From contig QEUQ01000002.1 in NCBI GenBank assembly GCA_003577105.1, positions 62,001 to 126,000 on the forward strand: a stretch of 64,000 nucleotides of DNA, given 5' to 3'. The DNA is from Acidobacteriota bacterium (lineage in GTDB: Bacteria; Actinomycetota; Acidimicrobiia; ATN3). Of this stretch, positions 7,996 to 17,439 are shown in pieces; positions within the stretch are counted from its first letter, which is position 1, and the number at the start of each line of letters is the position of its first letter. A program made the position numbers and the translations under genes. The notes under the pieces are model-generated. The model searched no databases. It saw nothing but the letters and a program-made list of their open reading frames with translations, and was not told where the DNA came from.

Positions 7996-10158
7996 TTATG
8001 TAGGAGTGGGAGCCGGTGCGGTAGAGGAAGTCGGAGGCGTCGTGCTAGACGGAGGCGACGTCACAGGGGGCTCAGTCGTGTCCGGCGGCGGGGCTGACGA
8101 CGGCGCAGGAGCTGGCGGCGCATCCGACGACGGACCTGAATCCGACGACGGCGCGGAAGTCGAATCCCCCGCTGTACCACCCTTGAGCGCTCCACCCTTG
8201 AGCTTGCAGTTGGGTCTTTCGAAATCCTCAACAGGTAAGTCGTCATGGGCAGGACGCATGAACGCCGAGAAGACCGCCGACGGGATCGTGCCGCCGGCAA
8301 CCGATCCAAAGCCGTTTACGTTGTGCATTGAAATCTCAGCTTCGGGATTGCCCACCCAGACAGCCGTTGAGAGATGGGGAGAGAAACCGACGAACCATGC
8401 GTCTCGATACTTTTCTCCAGTACCGGTCTTACCGGCTACGGGCTGGCGTCCGATTGAGGCGCGACCACCCGTACCGCCGTTGACAACGCCTCGCATTACA
8501 TCGACGGTCGTAAGAGCCACACAACGGTCGACGGTCTGCTCCCCCGGGGACTCATGTTGATATACCGTCTCGCCCTTTGGTCCGGTGATCTTTTCCACGT
8601 AGTACAAACGGTGCCGCACGCCACCTCTAGGCAGCGTTGCGAACGCGGCCGCCATGTCGACCGGCGACTCTTCTTGCGTACCAAGAGTAATAGAGGGCGC
8701 CGTCTTGATCGGCTCGGGCAGACCCATTGCTCGAGCCGCGTCGATTACCTTGTCGACGCCGATCTTCAGAATCATTCGAGCGAACGCGCAATTGACCGAC
8801 TTCGCGGTAGCCGCCCTCACGCTCATCACACCGCCGCCCTCACCGCCGTAATTGTTGGCTTTCCACGTGCCTCCACCGGGCATCTTCAGATTGCAGGGGC
8901 CTGTCCCATCGACCGCGTCATTTGGACTGACTCCGTTTGAGAAAGCGGCCACCAAAGTGAAGATCTTGAAGGACGATCCGGTACCGCGCACGCTCTGGGT
9001 CGCGAGGTTGTACTTGGTCTCCTTGAAATTCCGGCCACCCACCAAGACCCGAACCGCACCTGACTTGGTGTCAACTGACGCTAGCGCTGCAGTGAACTGC
9101 GAGCTGTGCGGGCCCTGGGTATCAACCGCCCTCTCGCCGAATGCCTGAAGCTTGGGATCAAACGTTGTCTCAATGCGCAGGCCGCCTTTGAAGAGAGCGT
9201 TGTACCGCTGCGTAGGCGTTTCGCCGATGAGGTCCTCCTTAAGGAGAACTTGCTTGACCCATTCAGCAAAGTAGTCGCCCGGCCCAAACTGGATTTGTTC
9301 CTTGTGGAAGGTCCTATCTGGAATCGGCTCGGCCTCAGCTGCCTGGCGCGCCCCCTGGTCGATCATCCCTTCGTAGACCATCGCGGCAAGAACCTCGCTC
9401 CGCCTCTCTCGCGATCGTTCGGGATTCAGAATTGGATCAGCATCGGCTGGAGAACGGATGAGCCCCGCCAGTAAGGCCGCCTCGCCCAGCGACAGGTTCT
9501 CTGCCCCCTTGTTGTAGTACACCTCCGCTCCGGCACGAACCCCATACGCCCCGTTTCCGAGATAGGTCGTATTCATGTACCGCTGGAGGATCTCGTCCTT
9601 CGTGTAGCTCTCTTCGAGACGTCGAGCAAGTATCACTTCCTTGATCTTGCGCTCGACCGTCTGCTCGGTTGTCAGTAGCGAGTTCTTCACGACTTGCTGG
9701 GTGATGGTCGATCCGCCTTGCGAGATGCTGCCGCGGTTGACATTGACAACCAGTGCCCGCGCAATAGCGCGCAGATTCACGCCGTCATGCTGGTAAAAAC
9801 TCGCGTCTTCGGCTGCCAGGTAAGCCTTGACGGCAACAGGCGCTACCTCAGTCAAGCCGACAGGAATCCGATTCTCCTCGGCATGCAACGTCGCCATCAG
9901 GGCGCCGTCTCTGGCGTACATGTAGGAGTTCTGCGCGAGAGGTGCCAGGTCGATCTCTTCGCTGACAGACCACGGCGGGTTATAGGTCGCTACGGATCCA
10001 ACGCCTCGCAGAGGCAGTAGCGCGAGTGGGGTTACGGCCAAGACGAGAATCGTCGCTGCCATGATCACAAGTGCGCGCGCGAAATATGAGGGAACCTTAA
10101 ATAGCTTGCTCAAATCTACCTGTCTCGGCGTGTTCTCCGTTACTGCCTCACCGGGCAA
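7996..10158 (-). CDS. class A penicillin-binding protein (transglycosylase/transpeptidase)
   Basis: A bifunctional cell-wall enzyme of 720 residues. One N-terminal membrane anchor (~30-50) is followed by a GT51 glycosyltransferase domain with catalytic E117 in the EDASFYQHDG motif and GGSTITQQ at 148-155. The transpeptidase domain has the nucleophile S395 in SSFK, SVN at 454-456 and KTG at 576-578. The last ~75 residues are a Ser/Pro/Thr-rich tail, typical of extracytoplasmic linkers in actinobacterial PBPs. It polymerises lipid II and cross-links peptidoglycan. It stands alone on the minus strand, 131 bp downstream of the acyl-CoA dehydrogenase gene. Confidence 0.93.
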   Translation of the reverse strand: MPGEAVTENTPRQVDLSKLFKVPSYFARALVIMAATILVLAVTPLALLPLRGVGSVATYNPPWSVSEEIDLAPLAQNSYMYARDGALMATLHAEENRIPVGLTEVAPVAVKAYLAAEDASFYQHDGVNLRAIARALVVNVNRGSISQGGSTITQQVVKNSLLTTEQTVERKIKEVILARRLEESYTKDEILQRYMNTTYLGNGAYGVRAGAEVYYNKGAENLSLGEAALLAGLIRSPADADPILNPERSRERRSEVLAAMVYEGMIDQGARQAAEAEPIPDRTFHKEQIQFGPGDYFAEWVKQVLLKEDLIGETPTQRYNALFKGGLRIETTFDPKLQAFGERAVDTQGPHSSQFTAALASVDTKSGAVRVLVGGRNFKETKYNLATQSVRGTGSSFKIFTLVAAFSNGVSPNDAVDGTGPCNLKMPGGGTWKANNYGGEGGGVMSVRAATAKSVNCAFARMILKIGVDKVIDAARAMGLPEPIKTAPSITLGTQEESPVDMAAAFATLPRGGVRHRLYYVEKITGPKGETVYQHESPGEQTVDRCVALTTVDVMRGVVNGGTGGRASIGRQPVAGKTGTGEKYRDAWFVGFSPHLSTAVWVGNPEAEISMHNVNGFGSVAGGTIPSAVFSAFMRPAHDDLPVEDFERPNCKLKGGALKGGTAGDSTSAPSSDSGPSSDAPPAPAPSSAPPPDTTEPPVTSPPSSTTPPTSSTAPAPTPT

Positions 10159-10289
10159 TTATTCCATCCCCCGAAAGGCTGCAGTTCATCTACGGCTCGC
10201 GCGGGCAATTCGGATCCAGCAAGTCTGGCGCGCTCTCCTGGCTCAAGCGCCACCATCAATTCGCTTCAGAATTCCCTGCGTCGGGAGCC

Positions 10290-11552
10290 CTACTTGATAT
10301 GAATTCCGGAAATCGCGCGGGAAATCACGAGTCGCTGGATTTCGCTCGTGCCCTCAAAGAGGCTGTAAATCTTCGCGTCGCGATGCCACTTCTCGACGGG
10401 GAACTCCCGAATGTATCCGTAGCCACCCAGGATCTGAATCGCTTCATCGGTCACCGCTACCGCAGTCTCGCTGGCAAAGAGTTTTGCCATGGACCCTTCG
10501 CCGGCCTCGTACTCACCATTTCGACCCAGCCATGCGCCGCGCCAAACCAGTAGCCGGGCGGCATCGATCGCCATCTTCATATCGGCGAGTTTGAACGCTA
10601 TCGCCTGGTTCTCGATGATTCGGCGGCCGAATTGCTCGCGCTCCTTGGCGTATTCCAGCGCGAACTCATATGCCGCCCTTGCAATACCCACGGCTTGGGC
10701 ACCCACTATTGGCCTACTGGTCTCGAGTGTCTTGAGCATGCCTGAAGACTCACGCGCCTTGTCTCCGCTTCTCGCCTTCTCGATCTTCTTCATCAACCGG
10801 TCCTCCCCGCCGAGGAGGTTCTCTTCAGGCACACGGACGTTGTCGAGGATCACCTCGGCCGTGTGGCTCGCTCGGATCCCCATCTTCTTTTCCTTCTTGC
10901 CCTGGCTCAGCCCTGGGGTGCCCTTCTCGACGATGAAGGTCGCCTGGCCCTTGTGCTTCAGTTCGGGATCGACTGTCGCGACTACGACATGGACGTCTGC
11001 AATGCCACCGTTGGTGATGAAGACCTTCTGGCCGTTCAGGACCCACTCGTTGCCATCCTTCTTGGCCGTTGTTCTCAACGACGCTACGTCCGATCCGGCC
11101 TGGGACTCGGTCATGCACCACGCGCCAAGCTTGACGTCGCCTGGAGTTCCATAGCAGGCGGGCACCCACTTCAAGAGTTGGTCGGGAGCCGCATTGGCGA
11201 AGATGCCGGCAGCTGCCAGTTGCGTTCCGAAAATAGACAGGCCGATGCCCGCGCATCCCCAGAAGAGTTCCTCAGAGACGACCGGAAGAGTCAACCCCGT
11301 CGGATCTGAAAACGCCTGCATCAGGAATTCAGAAGAGTAGAGTCCGATCTCAGCGGCCTTTTCAATCACGGGCCAAGGGGTCTCCTCTGACTCGTCATAT
11401 TCAGCAGCCACCGGCCGGACTTCCTTCTGGGCGAAGTCGTGCACCCAGTCTTTGAGCTGCTGCTGCTCCTCGGTGAGCCCGAGGCTGAAGGCGGATCCCT
11501 TTCCGGGATTCGACTGAAGGGCGTTCATCAGGGTTTCGGTGACGTCAGACAA
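10290..11552 (-). CDS. acyl-CoA dehydrogenase
   Basis: An FAD enzyme that introduces the alpha-beta double bond in acyl-CoA thioesters. The start TTG 11552 is chosen because GAAGGA lies six bases upstream, giving 420 residues. Family motifs are visible: CMTESQAGSDVASLRTTA in the middle domain, FGRRIIENQAIAFKLADM, the ILGGYGYIREFPVEK block, and FEGTSEIQRLVISR near the C-terminus, whose Glu is the likely catalytic base (medium-chain type position). The chain length is a little above the family's usual ~385. The electron acceptor genes (etfAB) are not in the window. The preferred substrate cannot be read from sequence. Confidence 0.9.
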   Translation of the reverse strand: MSDVTETLMNALQSNPGKGSAFSLGLTEEQQQLKDWVHDFAQKEVRPVAAEYDESEETPWPVIEKAAEIGLYSSEFLMQAFSDPTGLTLPVVSEELFWGCAGIGLSIFGTQLAAAGIFANAAPDQLLKWVPACYGTPGDVKLGAWCMTESQAGSDVASLRTTAKKDGNEWVLNGQKVFITNGGIADVHVVVATVDPELKHKGQATFIVEKGTPGLSQGKKEKKMGIRASHTAEVILDNVRVPEENLLGGEDRLMKKIEKARSGDKARESSGMLKTLETSRPIVGAQAVGIARAAYEFALEYAKEREQFGRRIIENQAIAFKLADMKMAIDAARLLVWRGAWLGRNGEYEAGEGSMAKLFASETAVAVTDEAIQILGGYGYIREFPVEKWHRDAKIYSLFEGTSEIQRLVISRAISGIHIK

Positions 11553-11591
11553 CGCGATTCCTTCTTCGTGAGACGTATTCCATACCAATAC

Positions 11592-11619
11592 GTTCTACTC
11601 GACGTTACCAATTCGTCAA
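11592..11619 (-). promoter_or_regulatory. possible sigma-70-type promoter for the acyl-CoA dehydrogenase gene
   Basis: On the minus strand TTGACG (11614-11619) and TAGAAC (11592-11597) are spaced by 16 bp, about 40 bp before the chosen TTG start. The match is moderate. The rest of the divergent intergenic region up to 11877 holds no convincing gene. The livK side has AGGAG 12 bases from its ATG but no promoter that I can defend. Confidence 0.35.
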
Positions 11620-11877
11620 GACAGAGGCGCGTCACAGCTGGTCACGGCCGCGCAGTTGCGTACCGCCGGTAACCCAGTCGAGTCGAACCGGGCTACGCCG
11701 GATGAGCGTAATCACGGCTAGCGGAGTACCTACGAAGTTGTGACCGAAGTCATATCGCGGATACCCTCTCACGCCTTGACGCCAGAGGGGAAGACCGAAC
11801 TGGCATCTATGGCTCACCGCCGGATGGACCACTCCGTCACCGGCCAAATGAGAAACGTCTAGGAGCACCGCCGCAAC

Positions 11878-13419
11878 ATGTCAAAGAGACCCGGCCGCAA
11901 GGCCGCAACCCGGATCGTCGCACTCCTACTCGCAGTGACTACGTCAATCGCGCTGGCAGGTTGCCGCGGCGGATCGGGCAGAGACAGCAACGTAGTCAAG
12001 ATCGGTCTCATCGCTGCGTTCAACGGACCTCTCGCGTATTTCGGAACCGCCTTTGGCAAGGGCACTGCAATGTATGCAGACGAGATTCAAGAGGCGGGGG
12101 GAATCTTCGAAGGCAAGACTCTTGAAGTGATTTCGTGCGACTCCGAACGGCGAGCCGACAAAGAGGTCACCTGTGTTGAGAAGCTCGTGAACAAGGACAA
12201 AGTCGTAGCAATAATTGCCGACAACTCTGAGGGCATTCGCTCGCCCAGGGCAACAAAGACAATCAACGACAACAAGATTCCGGTGATGCTGCCGACTCAG
12301 GTACTGCCTGAAGCTGAGATGACTGGAGATAAGTCCCCATACCTCTTCGGAGAGACAACCCGGCGGGACTATGCTTCGACCCTCATTGATTTTATGAAGA
12401 ACCAGCAAGGCCACACGAAGTTCGCACTCCTTCACGCCACGGACTTCTACGGCGACGAGGGCATGAAAGAAACGACCGAGGCATTCAAGTCTGCAGGAAT
12501 CCAGCCGACAGCGGTCGAGACCTACGCCGTAGGCGACCAGGACATGACGATTCAGGCCGGAAAACTACGCGATTCGGGAGCCGAAGCCGTGATCGTTTGG
12601 GGCCTTGGGTCCGATGCGGCTCGGGCTGTCGAGTCGATGAAGCGCATCGGTTACAGGCCTCAGATCGCCGGCCCTCCCGGTCTCTATATCAACACCTATC
12701 GCCAAGTGCTGCAGGCGGACTCAAATGACACGATCATGTCGGCGCCGCATGCAAAAGGCGATCTCCCCGTAAACCTCCAGGAAGTCGCCTGGATCTTCCG
12801 CTTCTATCTCAAGTACGGCTTCAATTTCTTCACAATCAACGGCAAGTCTGCACCTGACTGGCCAATCGTCGAGATGAACGCATATAAGGCAATTCGCTAC
12901 ATCGGCCAAGCCATCGACAAGGTGCAGAGCACCGACGGGGAGATGATTCGCAACATTCTTGAGTCAGGGCAGCGCTTTGAATCGCTCGGAAATCAAGTTC
13001 GATGGACTCAGCAAAGCCACTTGTCCAAGACACAACCAGAGAGTGAGACCTGGGTAGCACGCTTCATCGACGGGCACGTCTTGTTTGATTGGGATCCTCG
13101 GGCTCCGAAGGCCTTCGAATGGTGCAGACGGGACGTCGAAGAGGCGATGACGCAGCAACGCCTTGACGAAACCGGCCGAAAAGCAACACCGGTAATCCAG
13201 CTTCTCCTCGGTGAGATAAAGCTCTGCTTCAGCCGGTACGAAGCCGATTTCAGGGCCCGCTTGGGCAACGAGCGTTTTGAGGAACTCCGTAAACTCGTGG
13301 ACGCGATTGCTGCCGACCCAGGACGAGCCGCAGAGATCGCTCAGGGAGCCGGGCGGTCTGATCCCCTCGGCCGTTCGACGGCATCGCCGGCGCCGGGTGG
13401 GCTTCAGCAGCAACCATAG
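11878..13419 (+). CDS. branched-chain amino-acid-type ABC transporter substrate-binding lipoprotein
   Basis: A periplasmic-binding-protein-like receptor of 513 residues, longer than usual LivK (~370-400). It has a twin-basic N-terminus, a hydrophobic signal and a lipobox LAGC with C29 as the lipidated cysteine. VKIGLIAAFNGPLAYFG follows, which is the typical first strand of peripheral-binding-protein type I receptors. The extra length is in an acidic and Pro/Gln-rich C-terminal third. It is followed by permease and ATPase genes of the Liv/HAAT class, so the protein delivers an amino acid, amide or similar solute to them. The exact ligand is unknown. Confidence 0.87.
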   Translation: MSKRPGRKAATRIVALLLAVTTSIALAGCRGGSGRDSNVVKIGLIAAFNGPLAYFGTAFGKGTAMYADEIQEAGGIFEGKTLEVISCDSERRADKEVTCVEKLVNKDKVVAIIADNSEGIRSPRATKTINDNKIPVMLPTQVLPEAEMTGDKSPYLFGETTRRDYASTLIDFMKNQQGHTKFALLHATDFYGDEGMKETTEAFKSAGIQPTAVETYAVGDQDMTIQAGKLRDSGAEAVIVWGLGSDAARAVESMKRIGYRPQIAGPPGLYINTYRQVLQADSNDTIMSAPHAKGDLPVNLQEVAWIFRFYLKYGFNFFTINGKSAPDWPIVEMNAYKAIRYIGQAIDKVQSTDGEMIRNILESGQRFESLGNQVRWTQQSHLSKTQPESETWVARFIDGHVLFDWDPRAPKAFEWCRRDVEEAMTQQRLDETGRKATPVIQLLLGEIKLCFSRYEADFRARLGNERFEELRKLVDAIAADPGRAAEIAQGAGRSDPLGRSTASPAPGGLQQQP

Positions 13420-13429
13420 GAATACGCTT

Positions 13430-13462
13430 GGAACTCTCGCTCTCGGCGAGCGGGAGCGTTCC
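13430..13462 (+). promoter_or_regulatory. intergenic hairpin between livK-like and livH-like genes
   Basis: Arms GGAAC-t-CTC-GCTC and GAGC-gg-GAG-c-GTTCC pair, with two small bulges, 11 bp after the binding-protein stop. No T-run follows. Such hairpins commonly stabilise the upstream transcript end or partly attenuate transcription so that the binding protein is made in excess over the permease. That role is inferred. Confidence 0.45.
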
Positions 13463-13536
13463 GGTCACGTCAACTTGATACAACGGCTGTAGGGGGCCGA
13501 AATCTTGGAACACACAACGGCGATTGCGGGCTCGCG

Positions 13537-14439
13537 ATGAAGACGTTCCTGCAGGTAATCGCGATCGGCTTGTCTCAGGGTGCCGTGTACGCGCTTGTCG
13601 CTCTGGGAATCACGCTGATTTTCCGCACAACGCGAATCCTTAACTTCGCGCAAGGCCAGATACTCATGGTCGCGGTCTTCGTATCGTTGACCCTCAATCA
13701 AAACGCACTGAAGTCAATTCCACTGCCAATAGCATGGCTGATCGGGATCGGCGTTGCGGTGGGGCTTGGAGTTCTCATTGAACTCGGCGTTCGGCCCACG
13801 CTGAAGCACAGCGGTTCCCTGGGCTGGATTCTTGCCACGGTCGGCATGGCAACAATCATTCAGTTCATCGCACCGTACTTCTGGCCGGCTGACGACCGCC
13901 TGTACCCAAGCCCATTCCCCAATGACAGGGGCATTCCGGGGTTGGGGAGCTTGTTCTCCCAACGACAGATCTTCACCATCGTGGCGGCCTTTCTCTTGAT
14001 GCTCGGGGTCGACTGGCTCTACAACAAGACAAAGCTCGGCCGGGCAATGAAGGCAGTAGCCATCGACCGCGACGCGGCCGCGCTTATGGGAATCTCGGCA
14101 AAAGCGACAGTCAGATGGGCATTCATACTCTCTGCAGCACTCACTGCCATTGCGGGCTTCCTAGTAGCGCCGCTCACCTTTGCAAATATCGCCATGGGCT
14201 TTGATCTCGGGGTCAAGGGATTTGTGGCTGCGGTGCTCGGCGGAATCGACTCTGCGCGGGGCGCGATAGCGGGAGGCATCATGCTCGGCATCTTCGAGGC
14301 TGCTCTTCCCCAGGTCTTGGATTTGGTGAGCCCCAACCTTGCGAAATACCCCCTGCCCTTTGTCTTCGCCCTATTCATCTTGGTATTGGTCTTCAGACCG
14401 CAGGGAATATTCGGTACGGCCATCAGGGAGGCACGCTGA
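13537..14439 (+). CDS. livH: branched-chain amino-acid ABC transporter permease, LivH-like
   Basis: A 300-residue inner-membrane permease with about eight hydrophobic segments. LTLIFRTTRILNFAQGQ near residues 27-43 is the LivH hallmark, and the GFDLGVKGFVAAVLGGIDS stretch with its Gly-rich coupling region lies in the second half. It forms a heterodimeric pore with the LivM part of the next gene. The stop overlaps that gene's ATG (TGATG), so both are made together. Confidence 0.9.
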   Translation: MKTFLQVIAIGLSQGAVYALVALGITLIFRTTRILNFAQGQILMVAVFVSLTLNQNALKSIPLPIAWLIGIGVAVGLGVLIELGVRPTLKHSGSLGWILATVGMATIIQFIAPYFWPADDRLYPSPFPNDRGIPGLGSLFSQRQIFTIVAAFLLMLGVDWLYNKTKLGRAMKAVAIDRDAAALMGISAKATVRWAFILSAALTAIAGFLVAPLTFANIAMGFDLGVKGFVAAVLGGIDSARGAIAGGIMLGIFEAALPQVLDLVSPNLAKYPLPFVFALFILVLVFRPQGIFGTAIREAR

Positions 14440-16634
14440 TGTCAGGTGGCCCACAACCGCCCGTCAATCCAACGCATGGGAATCCAGTACCTGACTATGC
14501 CCAGACTCAGCCTCCAGCTACCCCTCAAGCTCAGCAGCCACCTCCAGTCGGCCCCTCAACCCCCGGCTTCGGGATCAAGCCAAGTGGTGTCCAGCCAGCC
14601 GCTAAGGATCAGGACGCGCGATCTCGGCGATCCCGCAAGCATACGGCGTGGACCGACGTAACTCAGATCGAAGAAGAAGACCGGGTACTTACGCCTTCTC
14701 GGCGCAGGGCGATTCTCACGTTGCTCGGGCTTGCCGGCGGCATCGGGCTCGGCTTCACAGTTGATCAGTACTACCTTAGGCGTTTCCTAATTGCGCTTCT
14801 GGCCCTGATCGTTGCCTGCGGAATGAATGTTTTGGTGGGACACACAGGGCAGGTCTCGCTTGGCCACATCGCCCTCTACGCGGTAGGTGGCTACTCAGCT
14901 GCCTGGGCAACAACCTACTGGGGAGTGCCTCCGATCCTGGGTCTACCAATAGGGGCGATCGTGGGCGGACTTGCTGGTCTAGCCGTCGGTGCCCCGGCTT
15001 TGCGCCTCAGGGGTGCCTACTTGGCACTCGCAACGCTTGCGTTTGGTCTCATTGTGTACAACGTTACCGATTCGATGCGACAGACAAATCCAGATCTCGC
15101 GACTGTGACTCCACCCACAATCACGATTTCGGGCATCGAGATAGCTGCCGATCAGCAGCTGTACTTCTTTGGCCTGATCTTCGCAATCCTCACACTTTGG
15201 ATCACCCGATCTCTTACCTGGTCAAGCATCGGTCGCCGCCTCATGGCGGTACGCGACTCAGAGGATGGAGCCGCGTCAGTTGGGATATCCGTTTACCGAT
15301 ATAAGCTCGGCGCTTTCTTCTTCTCGGCGGTGACAGCCGGCATGGCAGGAGCCATGTACAACTACGTCGACCAGCTGGTAAACCCGTCCACCTATGACAC
15401 GGTGCAATCGATTCGCTATCTCTTCGTACTCGTGATCGGAGGCTTGGGCACGGCAATTAGCGGTCCGTTTGTCGGGGCCGGACTGATCTTTGCCCTGCAG
15501 CTCCTCGCTGAGGGGTACCAGCAGGCTGAGAACCTGGCGCTGGCATTTGTGCTTCTGCTCGTTGTCTGGTTCCTGCCGCGCGGCATTGCGGGCACCCTGG
15601 GCGAAACCCGATTCATACGCTGGCTGCCACGCCCATATGAAACCTACACGGTGCTCAGTCGAAGTCCAGGCAGGTTGCCGGTATTGGAGGGCGCCCGGCC
15701 GCTGTCGCATCAGCCTGCCTACACCGAAATTCGCCAACCGCGCCCGCTACCCCCGCAAGCTGGTGGCTACGTGCTCATTGTGGAGAACGCCGTCAAGCGC
15801 TTCGGTGGCATCACAGCCGTCGACAACGTAAATATTCGCGTGCCCCAGGGAGGAATTCACGCGCTGATGGGGCCCAATGGTTCGGGAAAGACGACGACTC
15901 TCGACCTAATCGCCGGGTCCCAGTTCCCCGACTCCGGCCGAATCATCATTAACGGAGCAGACGTGACTGCCTGGCCGGCGCACAAGCGCGAGAAGGCCGG
16001 GCTCGCTCGGACATTCCAGAACATTCAGCTATTCAAAGAGCTTCCAGTGATCTGGAATGTCGCCTCCGCGATACCCCCGCGGGTCGGCATGGCCAAACAG
16101 ATCTTCCATACCCCCGGCGCCGTGAAAGATGAGATCAGAATTCATGGTGACGCGCTTGCGATGCTGGAGGAATGGGATCTCACATATCTGACATTTAGAA
16201 AAGCCGGAGTCTGCTCCTACGGCCAACAAAAGATGATTGAGCTAGCGAGAGCTGCCGCCACGAAGCCGGACTTGCTGCTTGTCGACGAACCATCTACAGG
16301 TCTCAATCCAATGTGGATAGCCGGGATGGTGCAGGCGCTCGCGAAGATCAATGCTCAAGGGACGACGCTGCTGCTCATAGAGCATCATCAGGCGGTTATC
16401 GGTGATCTTGCTCACCAGGTCACGGTATTGGATCAGGGGCGTGTGATCGCCGAGGGGACCCTCGACGAAGTCCGGCGCGATCCTCATGTCCAGATGGTCT
16501 ACCTAGGGGAAGTTCACAACCAGCAGCCAACCGCTCCCCCGCCGGGGCCACCCCAGCAGCCAACCGCTCCCCCGCCGGGGCCACCCCAGCAGCCACCACC
16601 CGGCATGACTTACCCGGCGAGTCCGGCTGGCTAG
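14439..16634 (+). CDS. fused permease-ATPase of branched-chain amino-acid ABC transporter (LivM-LivG)
   Basis: A 731-residue fusion. Residues 1-85 are a Pro/Gln-rich then basic cytosolic extension. Residues ~90-390 are a LivM-type permease, with NVLVGHTGQVSLGHIALY and the PALRLRGAYLALATLAFG signature. Residues ~445-690 are a LivG-type ATPase, with Walker A GPNGSGKT, ARTFQNIQLF, a degenerate signature CSYGQQKM in place of LSYGQQ, Walker B LLLVDEPSTGLNP and the switch histidine in LLIEHH. The C-terminal tail has two copies of QQPTAPPPGPP. Fusion fixes the permease:ATPase ratio. The gene overlaps livH by one base and livF follows 12 bp after the stop. Confidence 0.9.
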   Translation: MSGGPQPPVNPTHGNPVPDYAQTQPPATPQAQQPPPVGPSTPGFGIKPSGVQPAAKDQDARSRRSRKHTAWTDVTQIEEEDRVLTPSRRRAILTLLGLAGGIGLGFTVDQYYLRRFLIALLALIVACGMNVLVGHTGQVSLGHIALYAVGGYSAAWATTYWGVPPILGLPIGAIVGGLAGLAVGAPALRLRGAYLALATLAFGLIVYNVTDSMRQTNPDLATVTPPTITISGIEIAADQQLYFFGLIFAILTLWITRSLTWSSIGRRLMAVRDSEDGAASVGISVYRYKLGAFFFSAVTAGMAGAMYNYVDQLVNPSTYDTVQSIRYLFVLVIGGLGTAISGPFVGAGLIFALQLLAEGYQQAENLALAFVLLLVVWFLPRGIAGTLGETRFIRWLPRPYETYTVLSRSPGRLPVLEGARPLSHQPAYTEIRQPRPLPPQAGGYVLIVENAVKRFGGITAVDNVNIRVPQGGIHALMGPNGSGKTTTLDLIAGSQFPDSGRIIINGADVTAWPAHKREKAGLARTFQNIQLFKELPVIWNVASAIPPRVGMAKQIFHTPGAVKDEIRIHGDALAMLEEWDLTYLTFRKAGVCSYGQQKMIELARAAATKPDLLLVDEPSTGLNPMWIAGMVQALAKINAQGTTLLLIEHHQAVIGDLAHQVTVLDQGRVIAEGTLDEVRRDPHVQMVYLGEVHNQQPTAPPPGPPQQPTAPPPGPPQQPPPGMTYPASPAG
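16521..16586 (+). repeat. two perfect 33-bp tandem repeats in the LivG tail
   Basis: Two identical 33-bp units (16521-16553 and 16554-16586) each encode QQPTAPPPGPP, and a partial third unit follows. They lie in the Pro-rich C-terminal tail of the fused transporter protein, so copy number can vary in whole units without shifting frame. Confidence 0.9.
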
Positions 16635-16646
16635 AGGAGTCTGAAG

Positions 16647-17420
16647 TTGTCTACCGAAATCCAGTTTGTAGGTTCACGACCGCCACAAGAGGGAATTACT
16701 CCACCCCTCCTGTCCGTCAATGACATCTCGGTATTCTTCGGCCCGGTCCAAGTTCTTGATGGTGTCAATCTCGCAGTATGGCCGGGCGAACGTGTCTGCA
16801 TCCTTGGTTCAAACGGATCAGGGAAGTCCACGACACTCAAGGCCATTGCAGGACTTGTAAAACCTAAGAGCGGAACGGTATCGCTCGGAACTGAGAGGAT
16901 TGACACACTCGATCCGTCCCAAGTTGTGAGGCGGCACCTGTCGTTGGTTCCGCAGGGGCGCAGGGTGTTCTATGACCAGACGGTCGAGGCGAACTTGCTA
17001 CTTGGCGCGCACACGCGCAAGGACAAGGGGGGCATCAAAGCTGACATCGAAGGCGTCTGCCAGCGCTTCCCGCGCCTTGGCGAGCGCCGCAAACAGCTTG
17101 CAGGTTCGCTTTCGGGAGGCGAGCAGCAAATGCTCTCGATCGGAAGATCTCTCATGGCGCGTCCGAATTTCATGATGCTCGACGAACCATCGCTCGGGCT
17201 ATCACCAGTGGCCATTCAGGACTTGTTTCGCGGACTCGCGCAGCTCTCCGCCGAAGGCATGACAATGCTTGTGGTCGAGCAGCTTGCCAGCCATGCACTC
17301 AACCTGGCAGATCGCGGCTATGTCCTCGACCAGGGCCGAGTTGTTGCAATGGGCACCGTCGAAGAGCTGAGGTCCTCAGGAGCTGTCATGGAAGCCTATC
17401 TAGGGAAGGCCTCCGGGTAA
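16647..17420 (+). CDS. livF: branched-chain amino-acid ABC transporter ATP-binding protein, LivF-like
   Basis: A 257-residue ABC ATPase starting at TTG 16647 with AGGAG upstream. Walker A is GSNGSGKST, the LivF-type LVPQGRRVF sequence occupies the Q-loop region, the signature is LSGGEQQM, Walker B is MMLDEPSLGLSP and the switch is in MLVVEQ. The gene follows the LivM-LivG fusion by 12 bp and completes a four-gene uptake system (binding protein, LivH, LivM-LivG, LivF). A VYLGE-like ending is replaced by EAYLGKASG, the usual LivF tail type. Confidence 0.92.
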   Translation: MSTEIQFVGSRPPQEGITPPLLSVNDISVFFGPVQVLDGVNLAVWPGERVCILGSNGSGKSTTLKAIAGLVKPKSGTVSLGTERIDTLDPSQVVRRHLSLVPQGRRVFYDQTVEANLLLGAHTRKDKGGIKADIEGVCQRFPRLGERRKQLAGSLSGGEQQMLSIGRSLMARPNFMMLDEPSLGLSPVAIQDLFRGLAQLSAEGMTMLVVEQLASHALNLADRGYVLDQGRVVAMGTVEELRSSGAVMEAYLGKASG

Positions 17421-17439
17421 GTCGGCAGGCGGAATCGAA

